Source: an uncultured Chlamydiae bacterium (GTDB lineage: Bacteria; Chlamydiota; Chlamydiia; Chlamydiales; Rhabdochlamydiaceae). From it: a stretch of 32,916 bases of DNA. The position numbers were made by a program, and so were the translations under genes. The notes below the pieces were generated by a model. The model saw nothing but the letters and a program-made list of their open reading frames with translations, was not told where the DNA came from and did no database searches. Shown in pieces: positions 1 to 8,236 of this stretch. The stretch is taken from assembly GCA_945952445.1 (NCBI GenBank), contig CAMFIG010000026.1, positions 1-32,916 of the forward strand. Reading direction: 5' to 3'. Each line of letters opens with the position of its first letter. Position 1 is the first letter of the stretch.

Positions 1-2
1 TC

Positions 3-188
3 CTCACTTTTGAAGGAGGTAGTATACTCAAAAATTTAGTTTCGAAAGAAGTCTAATATATAAATAACTGCGGCGGGATAAACCACATTACTATCCCTCT
101 TGCTATTGCCAAGACAAGAGAGGCCTATCTTACATCATTAGAACATTTTCTTTTGGCGCTTCAAACAACCCCTCATTCTCATGAATGA
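3..188 (+). pseudogene. C-terminal remnant of an upstream protein gene
   Basis: The frame starting at base 3 reads as protein-like sequence up to a TAA at 54-56. It continues in the same frame with no ATG, GTG or TTG until very near its end, and stops at TGA 186-188. The second part (57-188, about 43 codons, containing GGINHITIPLAIAKTREAY) has normal amino acid composition and amphipathic helical character, so it looks like the tail of a once longer protein. The end overlaps the ATG at 181, giving a coupled stop/start arrangement with the next gene. I do not recognise the family. The gene continues outside the window on the left. The TAA at 54-56 is either a nonsense mutation or a true end followed by chance coding-like sequence. 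Confidence 0.4.
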
Positions 189-1875
189 CCTTAGAGCCAT
201 TTTTCAAACTCTTGACCCATTTTGTCAAACTCTTCTTTGCTGGCTTGTATGGCATGCCGATGGACGACCCGAAGGAGACCCTCAGTATGGGGAAAATCAA
301 ATCTTGGCAGATCCAACAATCCTACTCCATCTAGTCAATAGTGATGGAGACAACTTAGTTGAATGTATAATGCAATACATATATCAATCGGGCTACGCAA
401 ACGAACCTCCTGAGCTCTCAAATTTTCAAAAGTACTGTTACGGAAGCATATTTATTAAAATAGAAGAACCTATCTCTACTGAGCTGTTTTCTGAAGCTGC
501 ATTTTATCATCAGATTGCCAAGGTCTACGTAAATTGTATCGCTCTCAAGATTCGCAAATCTACGGTTGAAGAATTCAAAACAAAAACTCAAATAAAAAAC
601 ATAAAAAATACAAAATTAAAAGAAGAGGTAATAAAAATATTGGCACAAGAAAATCCTGTTTTTATTTTAACAACCGCTAAAGAGTTGAACATTACAAACC
701 AAACCACCTTGCTAGCAACAGCCCGAAGCGCTATTGATTTTGGGATAGATATTTCAGCATATCTGCCGATGTTAAGAATTACAGATGATGTTAAGATCGA
801 GCTCCTCAAGCTATCCGCAGAAAACCAAGGGAATCTAACAGCTAGGAATATTAAAAAATGGGAAATTTCGGATCCATTAGTACTTAAAGAAGTTGCACTG
901 ATTTGTGCTCACTCTATCCGTAACAATTCCGTAGCAGAATATATTCCAGACTTTGAAATCGATCACACAACTTTAGAGGGCCAAACCACTCTCATAACTA
1001 TCGCTGAAAAACTTGTTCAATCAAACTATATCAGCCCTTATATTCAAAATTTCAAAATTGACCCAAACACGCCGCAAGGACAAGATGCCCTGATAAACAT
1101 TGCAAAAATATCCGCAGAACGCGATGGGTACTACACAGCATCCTATATCCAACATTATAATATTAATCCAAAATATCCAAAAGGCTATGAAACGTTAAAA
1201 CACATTGCCCAGCTTTGTGCTTTAGATAGACCCGCCCTGAAAGACAACCGCATTCAGATTATCAGCACACACTTTTCTATGCTTTCCGAGAAAGACCAAA
1301 ACGAAATTAAAACACTCGCTGTAATGGATATGATAAGTCACAACAATCTATCTAAGGAGGGAGAAGCTTATTTTCAACAGTATTTTTATCCCCTCTGCAG
1401 GGAAATTATTCTACATTCCCCAAATGCATTTTTACGCAAAGCGCCTGATGATCCCGGAACAAAAATATTTTCAGAGGAAGATCTTGCTATTTTAAGAACA
1501 GAAGACAACTTTAGCCCCCAATTAAGTCGCCAGAGTATTGCCAAATTGCATAAAATCTACTTCATATTTCAGATCCTAGCCGACAAGCCAATCCCAGAAG
1601 AGCTAAAAGAAACACTTGCGATGACTCTTGCGTATCGCAATCCTTCTCTTTCTCACTTTTATTTTAAAATGGTTTCAACTTATATCCATCACGATGATTT
1701 TATTAAGCACTATGCCGAGCTCATTCCAATCTCTTCTCTTCGATTACCTATGCTGCCCATCGCTAAGTGGCTAACAGAAGGTGGAAGTGAGGAAACTGCT
1801 ATATCTATTCGTGACAGCCTAAAACATCACAAGCTCAATTTAAAAAATGCAGATACGGGGATTCTTCAACTATGA
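181..1875 (+). CDS. Large helical-repeat hypothetical protein, upstream half of a TGA-split frame
   Basis: 564-residue protein with no recognised catalytic domain. Residues about 155-350 contain degenerate helical repeats with a period of roughly 35-38 residues, seen in the recurring patterns YIxxFxIDxxTxxGQ and LIxIAxK. No signal peptide or membrane segment is visible. The ATG at 181 has no convincing Shine-Dalgarno sequence and overlaps the stop of the upstream remnant, so translation may depend on coupling. The stop (TGA 1873-1875) is followed two codons later, in the same frame, by the ATG of the next reading frame. The two therefore look like halves of one roughly 1030-codon gene. The function is unknown. 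An intracellular bacterium could use such a repeat protein as a scaffold or secreted host-interaction factor, but that is inference only. Confidence 0.6.
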   Translation: MNDLRAIFQTLDPFCQTLLCWLVWHADGRPEGDPQYGENQILADPTILLHLVNSDGDNLVECIMQYIYQSGYANEPPELSNFQKYCYGSIFIKIEEPISTELFSEAAFYHQIAKVYVNCIALKIRKSTVEEFKTKTQIKNIKNTKLKEEVIKILAQENPVFILTTAKELNITNQTTLLATARSAIDFGIDISAYLPMLRITDDVKIELLKLSAENQGNLTARNIKKWEISDPLVLKEVALICAHSIRNNSVAEYIPDFEIDHTTLEGQTTLITIAEKLVQSNYISPYIQNFKIDPNTPQGQDALINIAKISAERDGYYTASYIQHYNINPKYPKGYETLKHIAQLCALDRPALKDNRIQIISTHFSMLSEKDQNEIKTLAVMDMISHNNLSKEGEAYFQQYFYPLCREIILHSPNAFLRKAPDDPGTKIFSEEDLAILRTEDNFSPQLSRQSIAKLHKIYFIFQILADKPIPEELKETLAMTLAYRNPSLSHFYFKMVSTYIHHDDFIKHYAELIPISSLRLPMLPIAKWLTEGGSEETAISIRDSLKHHKLNLKNADTGILQL

Positions 1876-1878
1876 CTC

Positions 1879-3273
1879 ATGATTTGTCAAGCTTTAGAAA
1901 ATCGAACAGAGCTGACTCCTTCACAAAAAATCAAATGCTTACAAAATATTCTATCCCAAAAAGGCAAAGAACCTCTCTCTAAAGAAGAACTTAAAAACAG
2001 ACTCTCCATGCTATATTGCCTCTGTAAGTTAGAGCATACCGATAAGCTTACACCTATAATAGAGCTTCTACCTGAAGAGGATATCGCAGCCAAGCTATCT
2101 GAACTAGTAGCAAAAGAAGTCCTCGAAGACACTTATCTCAATCTTCAAGGCGATCCCGAATTCATCGCTACAAGGTATGCACAGACCTTTGGGCGTATGC
2201 GAGAACCGAACAGTTGGAAAATTTACGAAATGGAACTCCAAACTTTAGAAGGAGAGGACAGGGAATCTGTACAAAGAGCATTCCAATACGCGACTCGCCA
2301 TATTTTAAATGATACTCATAGGGAAGCACGTTACCAGGCTACCAGCCAGCACATTAGTAAAATCATGGAAAATAGTCCTAAGATCTGGGAAAAATGGGCA
2401 AAGAAATGCGAGGGTCGTTTGGTTACAAAGGAATCTTCCTCTCAGGAATCTTCTCTTTTTTCATTCCAGGATTTTCTAAAACAAAAATGGCAAGACGACC
2501 ACCTTAAAGGTTTAGCAGCGCTTACAAAATTTTTCGAAAATTCAGACGCCCCAGAAAAGCAAAAGGAACTGTGGTCTATATGCACAGAAGAAGCTTTAAA
2601 GTCTGAAGACCCCCTCCTCCAAGCCCAAGCAACTCTCATGGAGCTTTATCTAGATCCCACCTCAAGCACAGAGCTATTAGCAAGCCAGAATAAAATCAAA
2701 CAGATCGCTCAAGAATTGGCTGGCCACGAAATAGCCCATGATTTAACCGATCTATTAATTTCACTAAGGCAACCTTCCGAAGAAGATGTTTTTGTCATCG
2801 ACACAGACGATTGGGAAGACCTTGTTCTATCAGGCACAGAAGTAGCAGGAAGTTGTCAGAGGGTGGATGGTTTGGTTAATTTGAATAAGTGCCTCCTCGC
2901 CTATATTATCGATGGAAAAAATCGAATGCTTGCAGTGAAAAATCCTGCAACAGGAAAGATTTTAGCTCGCTGCATATTCCGGCTTCTCTGGGATGGGAAT
3001 AACAGAAGACCCGTTCTATTCCAAGATCGGATTTATCCATTCCCTTGCCCTTCCGACTACGTAAAGCACCTCAATGATCTTGCTAAAGAAAGAGCTCGAG
3101 AGCTTGGCCTACCTTTATATACCCAAGAAATTCTTCAACATGATACGAAACCAAGTAATAATGTGATCCAATCTTACGGCAGCTTAGCCCCTTTTGAATA
3201 TGAAGACGGCGCAGAAGGTGTCATGCAAAACGGAGTCTTTACTATCACAGATATCCATCAAGTTGTAACGTAG
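1879..3273 (+). CDS. Hypothetical protein, downstream half of the TGA-split frame
   Basis: 464-residue product in exactly the same frame as the 564-residue protein before it, separated by TGA and one CTC codon. The first 290 residues are charged and helix-rich, with no recognisable motif. The last 160 residues form a compact mixed alpha/beta domain with conserved-looking stretches (DTDDWEDLVLSGTEVAGSCQ, then LNKCLLAYIIDGKNRMLAVK and RPVLFQDRIYPFPCPSDY). It has an early cysteine (GSCQ) and an aromatic/proline-rich end, and looks like the functional core of the family. I do not recognise a named domain. There is no Shine-Dalgarno sequence close to 1879, so expression would need re-initiation or readthrough of the upstream half. 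It may be a fragment of a decaying gene. Confidence 0.55.
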   Translation: MICQALENRTELTPSQKIKCLQNILSQKGKEPLSKEELKNRLSMLYCLCKLEHTDKLTPIIELLPEEDIAAKLSELVAKEVLEDTYLNLQGDPEFIATRYAQTFGRMREPNSWKIYEMELQTLEGEDRESVQRAFQYATRHILNDTHREARYQATSQHISKIMENSPKIWEKWAKKCEGRLVTKESSSQESSLFSFQDFLKQKWQDDHLKGLAALTKFFENSDAPEKQKELWSICTEEALKSEDPLLQAQATLMELYLDPTSSTELLASQNKIKQIAQELAGHEIAHDLTDLLISLRQPSEEDVFVIDTDDWEDLVLSGTEVAGSCQRVDGLVNLNKCLLAYIIDGKNRMLAVKNPATGKILARCIFRLLWDGNNRRPVLFQDRIYPFPCPSDYVKHLNDLAKERARELGLPLYTQEILQHDTKPSNNVIQSYGSLAPFEYEDGAEGVMQNGVFTITDIHQVVT

Positions 3274-3314
3274 TGATTTTTTGCAAAAAAGAGCTTTTCA
3301 ATATCTGATTAAAA

Positions 3315-5306
3315 TCAAGATGGATCGACTGTTTGCCAAGAGGTGATCTTTAGCACTTCCTTGGGAATTTCAAAGAGAAACCGGGAGGGAGATGTAAGGA
3401 TCTCTTTCCCCATTTTCTTCCTTTGTCTTGCCATGCTTAAAGTCAGATGCTTTTTAGCACGGGTAAGAGCTACATACATCAATCTTCTTTCTTCTTCCAA
3501 TCCATTTTCTGCAGCGCTTTTCTCATGAGGCATAATGTGATCTTCCAAACAGACGAGAAAACAAGCTGCAAACTCTAACCCCTTCGCGCTGTGAATCGTC
3601 ATAAGATGCACTTTATCTTCGAGTTCTTTTCTCTCTTGGAAAGATTGTCGATCCTGGCCTAGCAAAGTAGAACCCAAAAAGTCGGCGATGGAAGCAGGCT
3701 CTAGCTGCCGCTGTTTTTCCTCTTCATACTTGGCTAAAGTGTCAATACATTGCAAGACGTTATCCCACTTAAACTCTCTCATCTTATCGCTTTTCACATC
3801 GTCCTGGATCGCTTTTTTATAGTTCATTTCTTCTACGAGCCATGAAAATGTCGGTGCTAAAGACTCCATTTCCATCTTTTTTTTTGTATTGCGGATGAGA
3901 GAAAGAAAAGAACGGATTCCGGAGATCGCTTTATCTGAAAGCTCTTCTTTCAGAGGAAATCCTTCCGTTTCAACCAACTCCAACACCTCCCATAAAGGAA
4001 CCTGGCGACTTCGGTTATACTGCGTTAGCAAATCTAAGGCCTTCTCAGAAATCCCTCTGCGAGGCACATTAAGAATTCGAAGCAATGCCTCTTGATCCAA
4101 GGGATTGGCAAGAACACGCAAATAACAGAGCAAATCTTTGATCTCAGCTCTTTCATAGAACTCCGTTCCCCCATAGACTGCATAAGGGATGCCTCTTCTC
4201 CACTGCCCACCTTCTTCCCAAACAGCTTGTAAAAGAGCTGTTTCAAAGGATCGAGATAAAAGGTTGGATCGATAGAGGATCGCCATATCTTTCCACTGAA
4301 GCTGCTTATGCTTTCTATACCAGATCATGCGAGATACAACAGACTGCGCTTCTTCCATCTCCGTAGGAGCGTGGAATAAAAGAATCGGATCTCCCGAATC
4401 TAAACAGCTCCACAATTGTTTCGCATGCCGTTCTGTATTATGAGCAATCACTTGATTGGCAGCGTGAAGAATCTTAGGGGTCGATCGATAGTTTTGCTCT
4501 AATTTGATCACTGCATCCGCAGAAAAATGCAAGATATGCTTGACTTCAGCCCCTCTCCATCCATAGATCGATTGGTCATCATCTCCCACTACGCAGAGAT
4601 TTTTATGCTTTGCTGATAAAAGCTGAGCCAGCTTGTACTGCACCGGATTTGTGTCTTGATATTCATCAATCATGATGTACTGGTATCTATCTTGATACTG
4701 CAGGAGCACTTCAGGATATTTTTCAAAAAGCTCAATCGTTAAAGAAAGAAGACTGTCGAAGTCGACTGCATTATATGCTCTCATGCAGACTTGCATCTTT
4801 TCGATTAGCTCTTTGCTAAACGCATCATGCCACGTTGGATCTTCCTCTTCCTCGAGAGTCTGGTTCTTTGCTTGGGAAATCTTTTGCATCGTGGTTTGTA
4901 AAGAAGGCAAATCACCTTCATGTTCCAGAGCATGTCGGACGAGATTGGAAAGCAATCTCTTCACATCTTTTTCATCGTAGAGGCTAAACTGGTGCGTATA
5001 TCCCAAGTGATGGATCTCTTTACGCAGAATCTGCATGCAAAAACTATGAAAGGTACAGAGAGTGACCTGTTTGGCAAGCGCAAGAGGAACGCTCTTTGCT
5101 ACCCTCTCTCGCATTTCGCCTGCAGCTTTATTGGTAAAAGTAAGCCCTAAAATTGCATGAGGAGGCACTTTTTGATGCTGGATTAGATAAGCTATCCGAT
5201 GGACAAGAACGCTTGTCTTCCCACTGCCCGCTCCTGCCAACACCAGGACGCGCCCTTTTGTGGTAAAAACCGCTTTTTGCTGTTCTGGATTTAGATGAGA
5301 AAACAT
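3315..5306 (-). CDS. UvrD/Rep/PcrA-family ATP-dependent DNA helicase
   Basis: Superfamily 1A 3'-5' DNA helicase of 663 residues, expected to act in repair and replication restart in the cytoplasm. Visible motifs in order are the Q-motif LNPEQQKAV (residues 5-13), Walker A GAGSGKT (25-31), TFTNKAAGEM (56-65), Walker B DEYQDT (214-219), motif III DDDQSIYGWRG (242-252), motif IV LEQNYRST, and near the C-terminus MTIHSAKGLEF and VALTRAKKHL. The length suits PcrA/Rep types (about 650-730). The frame is open upstream to 5405, but that part overlaps rnpA. I chose the ATG at 5306, 8 nt after the rnpA stop, because it starts directly before the conserved N-terminus. It probably forms one transcript with rpmH and rnpA. 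I leave the symbol blank because uvrD, pcrA and rep cannot be separated here. Confidence 0.93.
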   Translation of the reverse strand: MFSHLNPEQQKAVFTTKGRVLVLAGAGSGKTSVLVHRIAYLIQHQKVPPHAILGLTFTNKAAGEMRERVAKSVPLALAKQVTLCTFHSFCMQILRKEIHHLGYTHQFSLYDEKDVKRLLSNLVRHALEHEGDLPSLQTTMQKISQAKNQTLEEEEDPTWHDAFSKELIEKMQVCMRAYNAVDFDSLLSLTIELFEKYPEVLLQYQDRYQYIMIDEYQDTNPVQYKLAQLLSAKHKNLCVVGDDDQSIYGWRGAEVKHILHFSADAVIKLEQNYRSTPKILHAANQVIAHNTERHAKQLWSCLDSGDPILLFHAPTEMEEAQSVVSRMIWYRKHKQLQWKDMAILYRSNLLSRSFETALLQAVWEEGGQWRRGIPYAVYGGTEFYERAEIKDLLCYLRVLANPLDQEALLRILNVPRRGISEKALDLLTQYNRSRQVPLWEVLELVETEGFPLKEELSDKAISGIRSFLSLIRNTKKKMEMESLAPTFSWLVEEMNYKKAIQDDVKSDKMREFKWDNVLQCIDTLAKYEEEKQRQLEPASIADFLGSTLLGQDRQSFQERKELEDKVHLMTIHSAKGLEFAACFLVCLEDHIMPHEKSAAENGLEEERRLMYVALTRAKKHLTLSMARQRKKMGKEILTSPSRFLFEIPKEVLKITSWQTVDPS

Positions 5307-5314
5307 ACATTCAC

Positions 5315-5806
5315 TTAAATCTTGTTCTTTGTGCTGTCTCCACTCTTTTGCTTGAGAGAACCAGATCCTGATGCAGAAAGCTCTTGCACCGCGGAAACGC
5401 AGCAAAAAAAATCTTTTAAAACATCTTGCTTGGTTATTGGTCGCAAAGGAAGCTTGGGGCTTACATGGATATGCAACCCCCTTGGAATCTGTGAATACGC
5501 TTCTCGAAATGCCTCCCTTACGACTCTTTTAAATCGGTTCCTATCGTGCGCTTTTCCATATTTTTTAGAAACAGTGATTCCCAAACGAGAGTGAGAATCA
5601 CTCGGCACATATTGAAACAGAACAAAAGAACCGGACCAACGAGTTCCTCTTTTGAATACTCTTTGAAAAAAGTACTTCGATAAGATCCGAATCGACTTAG
5701 GGAAACCAAGGCCTACGCGGTAGTTAACCGTTTGCGTCCTTGTCTTCTTCGGCGATTGACAATCGCTCTGCCCTTGGCAGTTTTCATTCGTTTGCGAAAT
5801 CCACAT
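5315..5806 (-). CDS. rnpA: Ribonuclease P protein component
   Basis: Protein subunit of RNase P, which with the RNA subunit removes the 5' leader of pre-tRNAs. The core is recognisable: FPKSIRIL, then [14 protein letters not shown], and the signature [27 protein letters not shown] region. Family homology begins only about residue 33. The only ATG in this frame is at 5806, inside rpmH in another frame, giving 163 residues and a 94-nt overlap with rpmH. No GTG or TTG occurs in frame between there and the conserved core; an AUU at 5690-5692 is the nearest non-standard option and would give 125 residues. The gene is the middle member of rpmH-rnpA-helicase. Identity is certain; the start is not. 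Confidence 0.9.
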   Translation of the reverse strand: MWISQTNENCQGQSDCQSPKKTRTQTVNYRVGLGFPKSIRILSKYFFQRVFKRGTRWSGSFVLFQYVPSDSHSRLGITVSKKYGKAHDRNRFKRVVREAFREAYSQIPRGLHIHVSPKLPLRPITKQDVLKDFFCCVSAVQELSASGSGSLKQKSGDSTKNKI

Positions 5807-5850
5807 GCTTTTTGGCGCTTCACTTTACTAGGTTGATAGGTGCGTTTCAT
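5713..5850 (-). CDS. rpmH: 50S ribosomal protein L34
   Basis: 45-residue, very basic protein starting [18 protein letters not shown] and ending in the arginine-rich [10 protein letters not shown] tail typical of L34. It binds the large ribosomal subunit. It is the first gene of the minus-strand string and is partly overlapped (5713-5806) by the rnpA reading frame. It is transcribed divergently from the permease gene at 5940, so the 90-bp gap between them should carry promoters for both directions. Confidence 0.97.
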   Translation of the reverse strand: MKRTYQPSKVKRQKACGFRKRMKTAKGRAIVNRRRRQGRKRLTTA

Positions 5851-5939
5851 GTCTTCTACCTAATTTTTGAAAAAATTGGACCTAATCCTACTCTAAATCG
5901 TATAAAGCATCAAGAGCAAAATAAACCACCTGCAAAACC

Positions 5940-6702
5940 ATGCTAGAATATTCCCTGATCGCAGCAGCTTCTTTTTTCGCTTCTTTTTTTTCTTTTTATT
6001 CCGGATTTGGCTTAGGAACCGTCCTTATGCCAGTCTCTGCTCTTTTTTTTTCCCTTGCCGGTCGCCATCTCTTTGACAGCCGTCGTCCATCTCTTTCACA
6101 ATTTTTTTAAAGCAAGCCTCTATCGGCACGAAATCGATATCCGCATCGCACTGCAGTTCGGGATCCCTGCCAGTTTCGCTTCGATCCTTGGAGCTGTGCT
6201 ACTTAAAGTCCTATCATCCCTCTCCTCTTGGAAACAATATGTTTTTTTAGGGATAAAAGGAAATTTTTCTCCTCTATACGCCGTCATAGGAGTTCTGTTT
6301 CTTTTCTTCGCAACGCTCGAACTGATTCCCCTCAAAAAATATCAAATAAAAAACTCCTGGATAGCCGGTCTTTGCAGTGGTTTTTTAGGGGGCCTTTCCG
6401 GCTACCAGGGAGCCATTCGCTCCACTTTCCTACTCCATTCTAACCTCTCTGCCGGAGCCTTTATCGGCACAAGCGCTTTGATCGCAGTCGCCATCGATCT
6501 TTTCCGTCTTTTTGTGTATGGCACAAGTTTCTTCCCCCTTCTCGAAAATACAGGCCTTATTTTAACCAGTCTTCTCTTTTCCGCCGGGGGAACCTTCCTA
6601 GGAACGCTCTACATGCAAAAAATTACTATCCATTTCATCCGAAAAATTATTACCGCCGCACTCTATTTCATCGGAATTCTTATCACTCTAGGTATGATCT
6701 AG
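5940..6702 (+). pseudogene. TauE/SafE-family membrane permease, frameshifted in a T9 run
   Basis: The family is TSUP (TauE/SafE/DUF81), inner-membrane anion or sulfonate exporters; the substrate here is unknown. The frame from ATG 5940 gives the usual N-terminus (about 38 residues, including FYSGFGLGTVLMPVSALFF) and then runs out after a run of nine T at 6043-6051. The remaining 215 residues continue in the other frame from 6055, beginning PVAISLTAVVHLFHN, which is the expected family continuation. Removing one T restores FALFFPxPVA-like family sequence and a protein of about 253 residues with multiple hydrophobic helices. The break is therefore a one-base insertion, a sequencing error, or a site read by slippage. 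It lies between divergent rpmH and co-directional rpmJ. Confidence 0.8.
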
Positions 6703-6703
6703 C

Positions 6704-6732
6704 TTGCGAAGAATTCGCTATCGGATTATAAG
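6704..6732 (+). promoter_or_regulatory. Candidate sigma-70-type promoter for rpmJ-rpsN
   Basis: TTGCGA (6704-6709), 17 nt, then TATAAG (6727-6732), placed 33 nt before the rpmJ start. Spacing and hexamers fit the major vegetative sigma factor. It starts directly after the permease stop, so rpmJ-rpsN can be expressed independently of the broken gene. Confidence 0.5.
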
Positions 6733-6764
6733 TATGGATTACATTTAATTTTTATAGGGCACAT

Positions 6765-6902
6765 ATGAAAGTCAAAGCTTCTATTAAAGCAGACCCTACT
6801 AAAGGGGATAAGATTGTGCGGCGCAGAGGTCGCGTTTATGTGATCAACAAAGTCGATCCAAACCGCAAGCAGAGACAAAAAGGTCCTGCTCGCAAAAAGT
6901 AA
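6765..6902 (+). CDS. rpmJ: 50S ribosomal protein L36
   Basis: 45-residue protein starting [18 protein letters not shown] and ending RQKGPARKK. This is the long, zinc-free chlamydial form of L36 rather than the 37-38 residue form with the CxxC zinc site. It sits in the large ribosomal subunit. It is followed after 18 nt by rpsN, as in Chlamydiaceae. It is too short to be caught by simple ORF length filters. Confidence 0.96.
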   Translation: MKVKASIKADPTKGDKIVRRRGRVYVINKVDPNRKQRQKGPARKK

Positions 6903-6920
6903 ATAGGAAATATAGGTTTT

Positions 6921-7226
6921 ATGGCGAAAGATTCCTCCATAGCAAAACAAAAAAGAAGAGAAAAACTCGTCCAATTGAAGTGGGAAAAAAGACAACAACT
7001 CAAAAAGACGATTCTCAACCTAAACACAAGCGATGAAGACAGACAAGCTGCGATGATCGCGTTGAACAAACTACCAAAAAACTCATCCCCTGTACGCCTG
7101 CGCAATCGCTGCCAGATGACAGGACGAGCTAGAGGCTTTTTAAGAAAATTTAAGCTCTCCCGCTTATGCTTCCGCGAAATGGCCAATAGCGGCCTCATTC
7201 CCGGCGTTGTAAAATCCAGCTGGTAG
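6921..7226 (+). CDS. rpsN: 30S ribosomal protein S14
   Basis: 101-residue S14 of the zinc-independent long type: it lacks the CxxC...CxxC of the 61-residue form. The conserved end ([19 protein letters not shown], then [17 protein letters not shown] and a terminal SSW) is complete. It helps assemble the small-subunit head. It is co-transcribed with rpmJ and followed directly by a strong terminator hairpin. Confidence 0.97.
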   Translation: MAKDSSIAKQKRREKLVQLKWEKRQQLKKTILNLNTSDEDRQAAMIALNKLPKNSSPVRLRNRCQMTGRARGFLRKFKLSRLCFREMANSGLIPGVVKSSW

Positions 7227-7234
7227 TCTTGAAT

Positions 7235-7266
7235 TTGGTCTCTCTTGCAAGAGAGACCAATCTTTT
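7235..7266 (+). terminator. Rho-independent terminator after rpsN
   Basis: A perfect 26-nt palindrome (7235-7260; arms of TTGGTCTCTC around TTGCAA) is followed by TCTTTTT. It starts 9 nt after the rpsN stop and lies between rpsN and the convergent GYF gene. It can stop plus-strand transcription; on the minus strand there is no T-run. Confidence 0.85.
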
Positions 7267-7682
7267 TAGATGAACATCTCGTCGAATTTTTTCCAATCAG
7301 ACAAATCTTCATTCCAAACGTACGTTGAAGAAAGAACGTCACCCTCTTCTCGCGCTTTTTTAAATGCCTGGAAACTCATCGGTCCTCGCTGTTTATTTTC
7401 TCGGTCTACATAATACCACATCTTATCTAGCCCACAGGAATCTATCTTCCAAGTAAAAACAGAAGGCGCTTCGCTCTTTTGGACTTGCATGTTTTTTTTC
7501 CTCGCTCTTTTTGCAAGAAATAAGCGAACCATCGGCAAAAAAAACAAAACAAACAGAGCAAAAATACCGAAAAGAAGACCCAAGACAAACCATGCCACTG
7601 GGCTTCTTCCCTGCCGCTTGGCATAGTAAGCACAAGCCCCCGCGACAGCAACACATAAAACAAGAGTGAATAATTGATTCAT
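7266..7682 (-). CDS. Membrane protein with C-terminal GYF_2-like domain
   Basis: 138 residues. Two hydrophobic helices (about 4-20 and 28-50, separated by YYAKRQGRSP) suggest an inner-membrane anchor. A lysine/arginine-rich cytoplasmic linker follows, and then a domain at about 88-135 reading MWYYVDRENKQRGPMSFQAF with a tryptophan late in the domain (VWNEDLSDWKKF). That pattern (WYY, GP, W near the end) matches the GYF_2/DUF4339 family, small domains thought to bind peptides. Chlamydiaceae have a protein of unknown function in the same position after rpsN, so this may be its ortholog. The exact role is unknown. Confidence 0.7.
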   Translation of the reverse strand: MNQLFTLVLCVAVAGACAYYAKRQGRSPVAWFVLGLLFGIFALFVLFFLPMVRLFLAKRARKKNMQVQKSEAPSVFTWKIDSCGLDKMWYYVDRENKQRGPMSFQAFKKAREEGDVLSSTYVWNEDLSDWKKFDEMFI

Positions 7683-7786
7683 CGGTTTCAGTCCTCAATA
7701 GATTTCTCCCGATTATAATACCCGTTTTTACTTTTACAAAAAATTAAAAAACGATATTCTCTCCCTTGAATTTAAGAGAGAACACC

Positions 7787-8236
7787 ATGCACAGCCCGCT
7801 GAAACAAATAGATACGAAGGAAATTGAACTTCCCGACACTGTTTTTATCCGAGACATTGAAAGCCGCGTCTTCCAGTCCATCGCCATCCAATGCCTAGCA
7901 AAAATCGAAGGAGTTTCCCTATTAGAAGGGACTTTCATCGACAGTTTACTCGGCCGAGATGCTAGCGAAAGAATCAAAGGGATCTATGTAGAACAAGACC
8001 CAAAAACGCATTCGGTCCATGTCAAAATCGAATTAAACGTCAGCTATGGAATCCCCATACCAGACAAGGCGGAAGAGGTGCAGACAAAAGTCGCCCAAGA
8101 AATCAGCCTGTTTACAGGACTCCATGTCAGCTGCGTTCATGTTGTTTTTAAAAATTTGATCCCCTGCAAAGACAGCTTGGAAAATTCCAAACATCCTTTT
8201 GCAATTGCGATCGAAGGATGCTGCAAAGGACATTAA
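7787..8236 (+). CDS. Asp23/Gls24-family envelope stress protein
   Basis: 149 residues from the ATG at 7787, which has AAGAGAG 10 nt upstream; a TTG seven codons earlier is less likely. The sequence has the Asp23/Gls24 (DUF322) layout: early AIQCLAKIEGVSLLEG, central VHVKIELNVSYGIPIP, then a helix and LHVSCVHVVFKNL. In Gram-positive bacteria this family forms a membrane-associated layer linked to envelope stress. The next gene, starting immediately after its stop, encodes a two-helix membrane protein like the anchor AmaP, supporting a functional pair. It probably acts at the cytoplasmic face of the inner membrane. Confidence 0.8.
   Translation: MHSPLKQIDTKEIELPDTVFIRDIESRVFQSIAIQCLAKIEGVSLLEGTFIDSLLGRDASERIKGIYVEQDPKTHSVHVKIELNVSYGIPIPDKAEEVQTKVAQEISLFTGLHVSCVHVVFKNLIPCKDSLENSKHPFAIAIEGCCKGH

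Noticed and set aside
1873-1875. UGA as selenocysteine codon
   Set aside because: No hairpin of the right type follows closely, no redox motif surrounds it, and chlamydiae are not known to use selenocysteine.
5306-5405. Longer N-terminus for the helicase
   Set aside because: The extra 33 residues lie in the rnpA coding region in another frame and have no helicase similarity.
6836-7342. 168-codon minus-strand frame across rpmJ and rpsN
   Set aside because: It is antisense to two certain ribosomal protein genes and has no protein-like motifs.
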